Source: JACRCT01 sp049841135
GTDB lineage: Bacteria > Myxococcota > Myxococcia > Myxococcales > UBA5297
Reading direction: 5' to 3'
DNA length: 64,000 bases
Assembly: GCA_049841135.1 (NCBI GenBank)
Contig: JASGHK010000005.1
Span: 1,860,001-1,924,000 of the forward strand
The translations under genes and the position numbers were made by a program. The notes beneath the pieces were generated by a model. That model had not been told where the DNA came from, searched no databases, and saw only the letters and a list, made by a program, of their open reading frames with translations. This document shows, piece after piece, positions 15,707-23,665 of this stretch (position 1 is the stretch's first letter; each line of letters opens with the position of its first letter).

Positions 15707-15952
15707 ATGTCGCCAAATCCCAGCCCCATCGACGAGTCGTCGGCCGCCCGCCAAGTCGACGAGCTGGTCGACGAGTGCCGGAGCACCTGCCTCTGGTATC
15801 AGCGTCGCGACTACTATCCCCGGACGCGTGAAGACCGTCTGCGAGTGCTGGACGCCATCCAGAGGCACTCTGATCGCGCAACCTTTGTCCGTGCAGGGAG
15901 GCTCAAGGAATGGCTCTCTCGGACTTCCAGCGATACCTCTGCCGACTCCTAG
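15707..15952 (+). CDS. hypothetical protein, likely partner of the downstream nucleotidyltransferase
   Basis: This 81-aa helical protein (RQVDELVDECRSTCLWYQRR, then REDRLRVLDAIQRHSD) overlaps the next gene by 43 bases in another frame. Small proteins in this position before AbiEii-like nucleotidyltransferases are common in delta-proteobacteria and may be antitoxin-like or scaffold partners. The ATG at 15707 follows a TATACT box. It has no signal peptide. Confidence 0.6.
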   Translation: MSPNPSPIDESSAARQVDELVDECRSTCLWYQRRDYYPRTREDRLRVLDAIQRHSDRATFVRAGRLKEWLSRTSSDTSADS

Positions 15953-16254
15953 CCGACGAGCGCAAGCGGAGCGGGGAGAGCTACGTGGCTGGGGGACTGG
16001 CGCTCAACGAGATGCTCTCGGGCCGCCGGCGATCGCACGACATCGACTTGTTCCATGACGCCCAGGCAGCTCTGGCCACGTCCTGGGCGAACGACCGCGG
16101 CAAGGTGGTCCTCGACGGTCCCCACCTGGCGCGTGCCACCCCAACGGAGTTGCCAGGCCGCTCGGCGCAGCTCGGCTTCCACGAAGGACGGCTTCGTGGC
16201 GCATTCCCAGATATCCGAGAGCCTAGAAAGAACGGGCACGAGCCAGAGACGTAA
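15910..16254 (+). CDS. truncated AbiEii/MNT-type nucleotidyltransferase
   Basis: The start matches nucleotidyltransferases of the AbiEii/AbiGii toxin class: YVAGGLALNEMLSGRRRSHDIDLFHD contains the G-G helix and the D-x-D metal pair (DID). After 'ALATSWANDR' (about residue 61) the similarity ends, and the remaining 53 residues look like out-of-frame or foreign sequence. Family members are usually at least 200 aa, so the C-terminal half is missing. Such enzymes transfer nucleotides to targets such as tRNA and act in abortive-infection or toxin systems. As it stands it is probably inactive. Confidence 0.6.
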   Translation: MALSDFQRYLCRLLADERKRSGESYVAGGLALNEMLSGRRRSHDIDLFHDAQAALATSWANDRGKVVLDGPHLARATPTELPGRSAQLGFHEGRLRGAFPDIREPRKNGHEPET

Positions 16255-16310
16255 GCCGAGCCGCCCTGGTCGGTCGGAGCTGGTTCGAGCAGCGACGCCG
16301 TTTCACCCGG

Positions 16311-17022
16311 TCACGGCCCGGGCGCCGCGGGGACGGCGGCGGCCTGGGCCTCGAGGAACCCGAAGAACGGGGCGTGCTCGGCCCAGCGTCCCAGGACGAG
16401 CGCGCCGATGCTCGGCGCGGTGAAGTCGGCGCGCGGGTGGCTGGCGGCGCTGCCCAGCCCGATGGCGAGCATCCCGCCGGCCTTGGCGGCCTCGATGCCC
16501 GCCCACGCGTCCTCGAAGACCAGGCACGAAGCCGGCGCCGCGCGCACCATCTGCGCCGCCTTGAGGAACACCTCGGGGTCGGGCTTGCTGTGCGTGATGT
16601 TGGTGCCGTCCGAGACCGCGCCGCGGAACACCTCCGAGAAGCTCCACGCGCGCGAGGATGGCCTTGGTGTTCTTGCTCGAGGAGCCGATGGCCAGGCGCA
16701 GGCCCAGCGAGCGCAGGTAGCCCAGGAACGGCAGGACGCCAGGGAAGACGTCGGCGGGCCCCAGGCGGTCGAGCGAGGCCTTGTAGAGGTCGTTCTTGAA
16801 GGCGGCGAGCGCGTCCTTCTCCGCCTGCGAGTACACGCGGTGCGCGCGCTCGAGGATGATCTCCAGGCTCGCCATGCGGCTGACGCCCCGCAGCCGCTCG
16901 TTGATGACCTCGTCGAAGTAGATGCCCTCGCGGTCGGCCATCTGCTTCCAGGCCAGGTAGTGCAGCCCGTCCGTGCTGAGCAGGACGCCGTCGAGATCGA
17001 AGAGGACCGCCTCCACTGCCAT
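16311..17022 (-). CDS. beta-phosphoglucomutase-like HAD phosphatase, frameshifted
   Basis: The four HAD motifs are present: VLFDLDGVLLSTD (nucleophile Asp and acid/base Asp), AIGSSSKN (motif II Ser), HSKPDPEVFL (motif III Lys) and VFEDAWAGIEAAKAGG (motif IV). These match the beta-phosphoglucomutase subfamily, which interconverts beta-glucose 1- and 6-phosphate or dephosphorylates sugar phosphates. Motifs I-II and III-IV lie in different frames. The break is at 16638-16644, where removing one base restores GAGCTC and gives VELSEVF. The corrected length is about 236 aa, right for the family. The start is ATG 17022. No trehalose or maltose phosphorylase gene is nearby. Confidence 0.8.
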
Positions 17023-17236
17023 GCGAAAGAGTTCCGCGCCCGCGGGCCGTGAGCGGGCGACGCCGTCCTCTCCGGAACGTTGGCAGGCGCACTCCGGCGT
17101 GCAACGGCGCGCGGTGCATGCCTCGGAGCTCCGCACCGGCACGGGCCGGGGCGGGGCAGGCTCGTCGGCCTGCGGGGTGCGGTCCGGGGAGCAAACAAGA
17201 GCCCGGGGCTGTTGGCCGCAGCAGGAGACAGGCCCA

Positions 17237-18400
17237 TTGCTGAGCGACGACGCGACCCTCTCGCCCCTGTCGGGGCCCATCGACCTGGTCCGCGCCCCGC
17301 GCGCCGAGCTGGAGGCCGAGGTCCGCGCGGCGGCCGAAAGCTCCCTCGTGCGCGCGCTCCTCGAGGTCATCGACGGCGGCCTGCTCGTGCTCAACGCGCA
17401 CCGCCAGATCGTCGCGGTGAGCCTGCGCGGCCTCCAGCCGGGCCCTGCGGCCTCCATCGAGGAGGTCCTGGGACAGCGCACCGGCGACGTCCTGGGCTGC
17501 ATGTGGGCCTCCGAGCGTCCGGAAGGCTGCGGCGCGTCGGAGGCCTGCAGGACCTGCGGCGCACTCAAGACCATCATCGCGTGCCAGGTCTCGGGACGGT
17601 CGGTGGAAGGGGAGTGCCTGGTCAGCACGGGCTCGGGGGCCTACGAGCTGGGCGTGAGGGCCGGCTCGCTGGACATCGATGGGCGCCGCTTCACGGTGGT
17701 GACCCTTGCCGACCGGAGCGACGAGCGCCGACGCTGCGTGCTGGAGCAGGCGTTCCTGCACGACCTCGCCAACCTGGTCACGCCCTTGTCCACCACGGCC
17801 CACCTGCTCCGGCGCGTGCCCGAGAGCCACCTTCGCGCCACCGCCGAGAAGGTGGCCGTGCTGGTGCGGCGCCTCGAAGGAGAGGTCCAGGCCCACCGCG
17901 CGCTGCTCGACGCCGAGCGGGGGAGGCTCGCCCTCGACCGGTCCTCGGTGCATCCCGGCGAGCTCCTGCGCGAGCTGGAGACGACCTTCGAGGCGCACCC
18001 GCTCACCCGCGCACGCACGCTGCGCGTCGAGCCCGGGCTCACGGGGATCCCGGTCGAGACCGACCCGAGGCTGGTGCTGCGCATCCTCACCAACATGGTG
18101 ACCAACGCCCTGGAGGCCACCCCGGAGGGCGGCACGGTCCGCGCCTGGACCACCGCCGCGGAGAGCGCCACCCGCTGGGCCTGCGCCTTCCACGTGCACA
18201 ACCCCTCGGCCATGCCGGACACGGTCGCGCGCCACGTCTTCCAGCGCTCGTTCAGCACCAAGGCGAAGAGGGGGCGAGGCATCGGCACGTACAGCATGAA
18301 GTTGCTGGGCGAGCGGTACCTGGGCGGCGAGGTCGGCTTCAGCTCGACCGACGCGGACGGGACCACCTTCTCGCTTCGGCTGCCCGAGCGAGCGCCGTGA
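17237..18400 (+). CDS. sensor histidine kinase with Cys-rich PAS domain
   Basis: A soluble 387-aa kinase. Residues about 35-155 form a PAS-like sensor holding the cysteine pattern GCMWASE..GCGASEACRTCG, typical of delta-proteobacterial PAS domains that may bind a metal or heme. The dimerisation helix has FLHDLANLVTPLSTTAHLL, with phospho-acceptor His. The catalytic domain has N-box TNMVTNALEATPEGG and the Gly-rich GRGIGTYSMKLLGERYLGG. I start at TTG 17237, which follows AGGAGA; the open frame before it is a shadow of the opposite gene. No response regulator is adjacent, so it is an orphan kinase. Confidence 0.82.
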   Translation: MLSDDATLSPLSGPIDLVRAPRAELEAEVRAAAESSLVRALLEVIDGGLLVLNAHRQIVAVSLRGLQPGPAASIEEVLGQRTGDVLGCMWASERPEGCGASEACRTCGALKTIIACQVSGRSVEGECLVSTGSGAYELGVRAGSLDIDGRRFTVVTLADRSDERRRCVLEQAFLHDLANLVTPLSTTAHLLRRVPESHLRATAEKVAVLVRRLEGEVQAHRALLDAERGRLALDRSSVHPGELLRELETTFEAHPLTRARTLRVEPGLTGIPVETDPRLVLRILTNMVTNALEATPEGGTVRAWTTAAESATRWACAFHVHNPSAMPDTVARHVFQRSFSTKAKRGRGIGTYSMKLLGERYLGGEVGFSSTDADGTTFSLRLPERAP

Positions 18401-18698
18401 GCCGCAAGCGTCAGCGCGCGGGCCTCCTACAGCCCTGGGCAGTGATGAGGTCCAAGTCGAGCAAGGTCGTAGTCCTCCCGGCACTTGGGTGAAGTAGTGC
18501 TCGAGCCGCAAGCGTCAGATCGCGGGGATGGTCGCGCCCTGGTGCGCGATCGAGGTCCCGGAGCGGCCAGATGCGGGTCGTCGGCCCACGGGGTCGAGAA
18601 GGCGGGCAAGGTCTACGGCTGCGCCCCCCTGCGCCGGCTCCGAAGGCGTCACCGAGACGCAGGACCCGGCGTAGCACGAGGTCCCCGTCAGGACGGCC
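18401..18698. other. intergenic region with an imperfect direct repeat
   Basis: GAGCCGCAAGCGTCAG occurs at the end of the kinase gene (about 18398) and again near 18502, each followed by a GCGGG-like stretch, which may reflect a small duplication. No gene is convincing on either strand. Confidence 0.3.
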
Positions 18699-18989
18699 CT
18701 ACGGCAGCGTTGCGATCATCTTGCTGAACTCGCCCTCGTTGAAGGCGGGGAAGGTCTCGCACTTCACGTTCCCCCTGGCCGCCACGGCGAGGGAGGCCTT
18801 CGCGATCGCCTCGTCATTGGGGGCATCGACGAGGAAGCAGGTGTCGTACTCACCGAGCAGAAGGTAGAACGCCTTCGCCTCCGCGCCGACTGAGCGAAAG
18901 AGCTGCTTGGTCGCCTCCACCCGCTTCGGCGAGTCGCGAAGGTTCTCCAAGCCCTTCTGCGTGTAGCGAAAGAGCATCAAGTAGGTCAT
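18699..18989 (-). CDS. GYD domain protein
   Basis: A 96-aa protein starting MTYLMLFRYTQKGLENLRDS with the hallmark LGEYDTCFLVDAPNDEAI in the middle. This is the GYD family, a ferredoxin-like dimeric alpha/beta barrel protein of unknown role. I start at ATG 18989; the in-frame extension to 19070 has no support. It is divergent from the CapA operon and about 200 bases from it, so the two could share a regulatory region. Confidence 0.85.
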   Translation of the reverse strand: MTYLMLFRYTQKGLENLRDSPKRVEATKQLFRSVGAEAKAFYLLLGEYDTCFLVDAPNDEAIAKASLAVAARGNVKCETFPAFNEGEFSKMIATLP

Positions 18990-19191
18990 GGACGGGCGCT
19001 CCTCGATCCAATCGTGGAGACCGCGGAAGAGGTACGCCGTGCCTGGCTGGCACACGCGGGGTCGCCTCAACGCCGATGGCTCGCCTTCAGCAGCCGACGA
19101 CCGGCCGAGCCAAGGGGTCCGACCAGGGCAGGCAGCACCATCGCGTGTCGGGGAACGCTACCTTCGAGGTGGACGGTCATACCGAAGCGTC

Positions 19192-20280
19192 ATGGCTGGT
19201 CTTGTCAGCGAGCGCTTGCAGCTCATCTTTGACTGGTACCGGGGCATGGTTGAGCCCGCCACCGGGAGCTTGGCCTACCTTTACGACCCCGAGCTCGAGA
19301 GGGTGGTCGTCGACGGCAGCCTCATCCGCGACATCGCCGCGATCTGGGATATCGAGGTGCTCGGCGACTTCCTCGGCCGAGACGAATTGCAGCGGGTGAC
19401 GACCCGCGCGCTGGACCGCTTCCAGGCTCTGGTCGTCACCTCGTCCCGGGGCTCTGTGGTCACGCCGTCTGACGAGCCGGCGACCATCGGCCATAACGCG
19501 GTCTTGATCCTCGCGTTGGCGCGCTCCCACCGCGCCGACAGGGCCGAGCGCGCGCTGCCGCTGGCGGAGGCCATTCTGCGCCAGCAGCGGAGGGATGGCT
19601 CATACCAGGCCACCTTCGACGCCGGGGTGGAGGGCGGCGCCGAGGATCTCTCGCCGGCGGAGGCGATGCTCGCGTTGCTGGAGAGCTTTGGCTTGACGGG
19701 CGACGCCCGCTTTCTCGACAGCGTGGAGCGGAGCTTCAGGTACTACCGCCTCTCGTACTTCGATCGCGGCCGCGTCGCCCCAGAGACGCTCGTCTTCTTC
19801 GCCAACTGGCAGTCCCAGGCCGGGAGGATGCTCTGCGAGTCGACGACTCGGGCGGAGACGCGGCGCTTCGTCGCCACCTACCTCTGCGAGCTGCACGACC
19901 GCATCGCCGAGGCGGGCTTCTACGACGACCTCGCGCGCTTCCCCTTCGCGCAGGCTTGCGTCGAAGTCGCCTGCGCGCTCGAAGGGGTCAGCGACGCCTT
20001 CGCGGTCGCCGCCCTCGTGAACAGCGACCGAGCCGATGCCTTCCGCTCGTATGCACAGAGGGCGCTCTCCCTGCTCATCGCCGCCCAGCGGACCGTCGGG
20101 TGCACGCCGCGCGAGCGCGGAGGGTTCGGATACTCGCTCGAGGACCGCACGCAGAGGGTCGACGTCACCGGACATGCGGCGAGCGGCTTCATCAAGTGCC
20201 TCGAGAACGGGATCGTGAGGCCCGAGCGACCGGTCGGGCTCGTCACGGGGGGCGAGCAGCCATGGCACGGGACGACGTGA
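19192..20280 (+). CDS. helical-toroid (six-hairpin-like) protein, first gene of the CapA operon
   Basis: A 362-aa protein without a signal peptide. Repeated helix pairs with conserved aromatic and acidic turns (AEAILRQQRRDGSYQATFD, LSPAEAMLALLESFG, FRYYRLSYFDRGRVAPETLV, QTVGC-type turns) suggest an alpha/alpha toroid as in six-hairpin glycosidases or terpene-cyclase-like folds. I cannot identify catalytic residues or an exact family. ATG 19192 is the first good start after the divergent GYD gene. Its last 19 bases overlap the CapA gene, so they are co-translated. Such proteins are seen beside CapA homologues, but the substrate is unknown. Confidence 0.7.
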   Translation: MAGLVSERLQLIFDWYRGMVEPATGSLAYLYDPELERVVVDGSLIRDIAAIWDIEVLGDFLGRDELQRVTTRALDRFQALVVTSSRGSVVTPSDEPATIGHNAVLILALARSHRADRAERALPLAEAILRQQRRDGSYQATFDAGVEGGAEDLSPAEAMLALLESFGLTGDARFLDSVERSFRYYRLSYFDRGRVAPETLVFFANWQSQAGRMLCESTTRAETRRFVATYLCELHDRIAEAGFYDDLARFPFAQACVEVACALEGVSDAFAVAALVNSDRADAFRSYAQRALSLLIAAQRTVGCTPRERGGFGYSLEDRTQRVDVTGHAASGFIKCLENGIVRPERPVGLVTGGEQPWHGTT

Positions 20281-21437
20281 CGGAGCTGCTCCTTGGCGGC
20301 GACGTGATGACGGGCCGGGGCGTCGACCAGGCGCTGCCCTTCCACTGCGATCCCCTGCTCCACGAGGACTACGTCAGGGACGCTCGGGACTACGTCATGC
20401 TGGCTGAGATGGCGCACGGGCCCTTCCGGCGCCCCCTGGGCTTCTCCGAGGTCTGGGGCGATGCCCTCGAGGAGCTGAGGCGCGCCGCACCGGACTTCCG
20501 GCTCATCAACCTCGAGACCAGCGCCACGACGAGTGACGACGACTGGGAGGGCAAGGGCATCCACTACCGGATGCACCCGTCGAACGTCGCCTGCCTGCGC
20601 GCCGCCGGCATCCAATGCTGCAGCTTGGCGAACAACCACGTCCTCGACTGGGGCTATCAGGGACTTCAGGACACGCTCGATTGCCTTGCAGCGACCGGGA
20701 TTCGAGCGGCGGGTGCCGGCCTCGACGCCCACGAAGCTCGAGCTCCCGTCATCCACGAGCTCGCTCCAGGGCGGCGCGTACTCGTCTTCGCGATGGGGCA
20801 TTGGACCAGCGGTATCCCGCCCGAGTGGGCCGCGAGCGCGGAGCGGCCTGGCGTGAACCTGCTCTCGGACCTCACGCCCAGGACCGCGGCAGAGGTCGGC
20901 GAGCGGATGCTCGCAGCGCGCCGGCCGCGCGATGTCGTGGTGGCATCCATCCATTGGGGTGCGAACTGGGGCCTCGAGGTCCCGCCCGAGGAGGTGGACT
21001 TCGCCCACTCGCTGATCGATTGCGGCGCCGCGGACGTCGTCCACGGCCATTCCTCACACCACGTCAAAGGCATCGAGGTCTTCCGACAGAAGCTTGTTCT
21101 CTATGGCTGCGGAGACCTCCTCGACGACTACGAGGGGATTCGAGGCCACGAAGAGTATCGAGGCGACCTGGGCCTCATGTACTTCGCGGAGCTGGAGCCG
21201 GCGAGCGGCAGGCTCCGTCGTCTCGAGATGGTTCCCACCACCGTGCGGCGCTTTCGGATAGCGCGGGCCGACGTGGCTGGCACGCTCTGGCTTCGCGACA
21301 CGCTCAACTGGGAAGGTCGCCGCTTCGGCACCAGCGTGGGCCTCACCCCTGATGGAAGGCTCGTACTGGCCTGGGAGCAGCACGGGAGCGAACGATGCGC
21401 GAATGGAATGTCGTCGTCACCCTCCGCGGGCAGGTGA
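20262..21437 (+). CDS. CapA family (PgsA-like) metallophosphoesterase-fold protein
   Basis: This 391-aa protein has the CapA signatures: LLLGGDVMTGRGVDQ at the start, LINLETSATT, LANNHVLDWG, ASIHWGANW and VHGHSSHHVKGIEVF, which carry the metal-binding Asp, Asn and His residues. CapA proteins take part in poly-gamma-glutamate export or in biosynthetic clusters. There is no signal peptide or membrane anchor here, so it is a cytoplasmic variant more like those in peptide or natural-product pathways. It overlaps the upstream gene by 19 bases and the downstream THUMP gene by 43. Ligase genes of poly-glutamate synthesis are absent. Confidence 0.85.
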   Translation: MARDDVTELLLGGDVMTGRGVDQALPFHCDPLLHEDYVRDARDYVMLAEMAHGPFRRPLGFSEVWGDALEELRRAAPDFRLINLETSATTSDDDWEGKGIHYRMHPSNVACLRAAGIQCCSLANNHVLDWGYQGLQDTLDCLAATGIRAAGAGLDAHEARAPVIHELAPGRRVLVFAMGHWTSGIPPEWAASAERPGVNLLSDLTPRTAAEVGERMLAARRPRDVVVASIHWGANWGLEVPPEEVDFAHSLIDCGAADVVHGHSSHHVKGIEVFRQKLVLYGCGDLLDDYEGIRGHEEYRGDLGLMYFAELEPASGRLRRLEMVPTTVRRFRIARADVAGTLWLRDTLNWEGRRFGTSVGLTPDGRLVLAWEQHGSERCANGMSSSPSAGR

Positions 21438-21937
21438 GCCGCGCGCTCGGGGCGCTACGCAGGCTCAACCTCGGCCCGGTAGCCGTGTCTCGCTTCCTCG
21501 ACGTGCTGGTCATGAAGGCAGAGAACCCCCGCGCCGTCCTTCGCGCGCTCGACGAGGAGGTCGCGGCACAGCCCGACCACCTCGCCTACCTGTCGCACGT
21601 CATCCCTTGCGACCAGACATTCACGTTCGGGTCGCGTGAGGAATTCCAGGCCAAAGCCAGGCAGGGCGTGTCCAGGTATTCGGGCGCGCTCGCGGGGAAG
21701 AGCTTTCACGTGCGCATTCACCGTCGGGGCTTCAAGGGCCGCATCTCCACACAAGACGAAGAGCGGCGACTCGGCGAGTTTCTCTACGACGAGCTGGAGA
21801 AGTCCGGGACGCCGACCCGTGTGAGCTTCGAGGATCCGGACGCAGTCGTGATCGTAGAGACGATTGGAACGCAAGCCGGCGTTGCGCTGCTCGCTCGCGA
21901 TGAGCTCCGGCACTCGAGGCTGCTGCGCATGGATTGA
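21395..21937 (+). CDS. THUMP domain protein
   Basis: A 180-aa protein. The C-terminal part (about 85-175) reads GKSFHVRIHRRGFKGRISTQ, then DPDAVVIVETIGTQAGVALL, the classic THUMP RNA-binding domain as in Tan1/TmcA, where it positions tRNA for modification. The N-terminal 80 residues resemble the ferredoxin-like NFLD subdomain that precedes THUMP. No catalytic domain is attached, as in archaeal/eukaryotic Tan1, which works with an acetyltransferase. ATG 21395 has GGGAG upstream and lies inside the CapA gene's 3' end. A THUMP gene coupled to CapA is unexpected. Confidence 0.8.
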   Translation: MREWNVVVTLRGQVSRALGALRRLNLGPVAVSRFLDVLVMKAENPRAVLRALDEEVAAQPDHLAYLSHVIPCDQTFTFGSREEFQAKARQGVSRYSGALAGKSFHVRIHRRGFKGRISTQDEERRLGEFLYDELEKSGTPTRVSFEDPDAVVIVETIGTQAGVALLARDELRHSRLLRMD

Positions 21938-22060
21938 CGATGCACGTTGCCCGATGGGTCGAGCAGTGGTCCCGCGGACCTTCGGAGCGCGTGCTGCTCT
22001 GAGTAGCGGCGAACGGCCAGCGCAGGGCGCGGACCGCGCACCGCACCGAGGTCGCCCGTC

Positions 22061-23665
22061 TCACGCTCCGAGCTTCTTGGGGCAGGCCGGGATGGCGCTC
22101 ATCGCCCGCTCGGCCATCGCAGTGATGGTCAGCGAGGGGTTGACGCCGAGGTTCACCGGCACCGAGGAGCCGTCGACCACGAAGAGCCCAGGGTGGCCGA
22201 AGACCTGGTGGCGCGCGTCGCAGACCGAGGTCTCGGGCGAGTCGCCGATGGCCGCGCCGCCCAGGATGTGCGCGGTGGTCGGCACGTCGAGCAGCACCTC
22301 GTTGATGGCCGAGACCGGCCAGCCGTCGATCTTGCGCGCCACCCGCCGGGCCACCTCGTTGGCCACGGGGATGTAGGACGGGTTGCGCCGCGCGGACTCG
22401 TCCGAGGGCCGCGAGGTGAGTGCGAACGAGTACGGCCACCACCAGCGCCGCCGGCGGATCACCCGCAGGTGGTTGTCGGTGGTCTGCATGGTCAGGAGGA
22501 TGATCGTCTTGCGCGCCCAGCCGAAGGGGAAGAGCGATCTCAGGTGGTCCAGCGGGTGCTTGAGGCACTCGAGGAGGTACTTGAGCGGCCGCGGCAGCCC
22601 GGGCCCGCCGTCGGTGAGCAGCTTGCCCAAGAGCCCCATCGCGTCCGAGCCCCGCGGATAGCGTACGGGCTCGATGTGCGTCGCGGCGTCCGGATAGACG
22701 CTGGAGGTGATGGCCACGCCGTCGGTCAGATCGATGTCCGTGCGCCGCGAGGTCGAGCCCACCAGCGCCTCGCTGTTGGTGCGCACGCGCAGGCCCAGCG
22801 CCGGCGAGAGGCCAGGCAGGGTCCCGGCGTCGCGGGCCGCGAGCAGGATCGACAAGGTGCCCAGCACGCCGGCGCTGAGAACGACGCGCGGGACGCGCCA
22901 CTCGCGTCGGCCGCCGCGGAACCAGTGGGTCGAGCGGTGGCTTCGCAGGAGATACCCGCCGCCGGGAAGCGCCTCGAGCCGGTCGACGGTGGTCTCGGGG
23001 AAGACGTCCACGCCCAGCTTCTCGGCCAGGTACAGGTAGTTCTTGTCGAGCGTGTTCTTGGCGTTGTGGCGGCAGCCGACCATGCACCCGCCGCAGAACC
23101 GGCAGCCTGCGCGCTCGGGCCCGCGCCCGCCGAAGAAGGGGTCGGGCACGGTCTTCTCCGGCTCCCCGAAGAACACCGAGACCTCGGTCGGGTGCCAGGT
23201 GTCGCCGAAGCCCATCTCGGTGGCGACGTCCCTGAGGACCTCATCCGCGCGCGTCAGCCGCGGGTTGGTCGTCGCGCCCAGCATTCGGCGGGCGGTCGCG
23301 TAGTGATCCGCCAGCGTGCGCTCCCAGTCCTCGCCGGCCGGCCAGCCCGGGTTGCGAAAGATCTCGGCCTTGGGCACGGGCAGGGTGTTGGCGAACACGA
23401 GGCTCCCGCCGCCCACCCCGGCGCCCGACAGCACCAGGACGTCGTGCAGGAGCGTCAGCCGCTGGATGCCGAAGCAGCGCAGCAGCGGCGCCCACAGGAA
23501 GCGGCGCAGGTCCCAGCTCGTCTTGGCGAAGTCGTCCGCACCGAAGCGCTTGCCCGCCTCGAGCACCGCGACCTTGTAGCCCTTCTCGGCCAGGCGCAGG
23601 GCGCTGACGGACCCTCCGAACCCGGACCCCACCACCACGTAGTCGTACCCCGAGATCGTCTCCAT
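22061..23665 (-). CDS. GMC family oxidoreductase (cholesterol-oxidase-like)
   Basis: A 534-aa flavoenzyme. The N-terminal YVVVGSGFGGSVSALRLAE binds FAD, with VLEAG at the end of strand 2. A Cys cluster (CRFCGGCMVGC, about residues 190-200) is typical of the cholesterol-oxidase-like GMC branch. Near the C-terminus AHILGGAAIG and NLGVNPSLTITAMAERAM hold the conserved Asn and FAD contacts. It oxidises an alcohol or sterol-type substrate with FAD. There is no signal peptide. ATG 23665 was chosen because the FAD motif follows at once. The preceding lipoprotein frame runs into it, see that entry. Confidence 0.9.
   Translation of the reverse strand: METISGYDYVVVGSGFGGSVSALRLAEKGYKVAVLEAGKRFGADDFAKTSWDLRRFLWAPLLRCFGIQRLTLLHDVLVLSGAGVGGGSLVFANTLPVPKAEIFRNPGWPAGEDWERTLADHYATARRMLGATTNPRLTRADEVLRDVATEMGFGDTWHPTEVSVFFGEPEKTVPDPFFGGRGPERAGCRFCGGCMVGCRHNAKNTLDKNYLYLAEKLGVDVFPETTVDRLEALPGGGYLLRSHRSTHWFRGGRREWRVPRVVLSAGVLGTLSILLAARDAGTLPGLSPALGLRVRTNSEALVGSTSRRTDIDLTDGVAITSSVYPDAATHIEPVRYPRGSDAMGLLGKLLTDGGPGLPRPLKYLLECLKHPLDHLRSLFPFGWARKTIILLTMQTTDNHLRVIRRRRWWWPYSFALTSRPSDESARRNPSYIPVANEVARRVARKIDGWPVSAINEVLLDVPTTAHILGGAAIGDSPETSVCDARHQVFGHPGLFVVDGSSVPVNLGVNPSLTITAMAERAMSAIPACPKKLGA

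Noticed and set aside
13508..15952. 814-codon plus-strand ORF opposite the Rad50-like gene
   Set aside because: It is a frame kept open by high GC opposite a gene with conserved motifs. The translation is Arg/Gly/Glu/Leu-rich with no domain.
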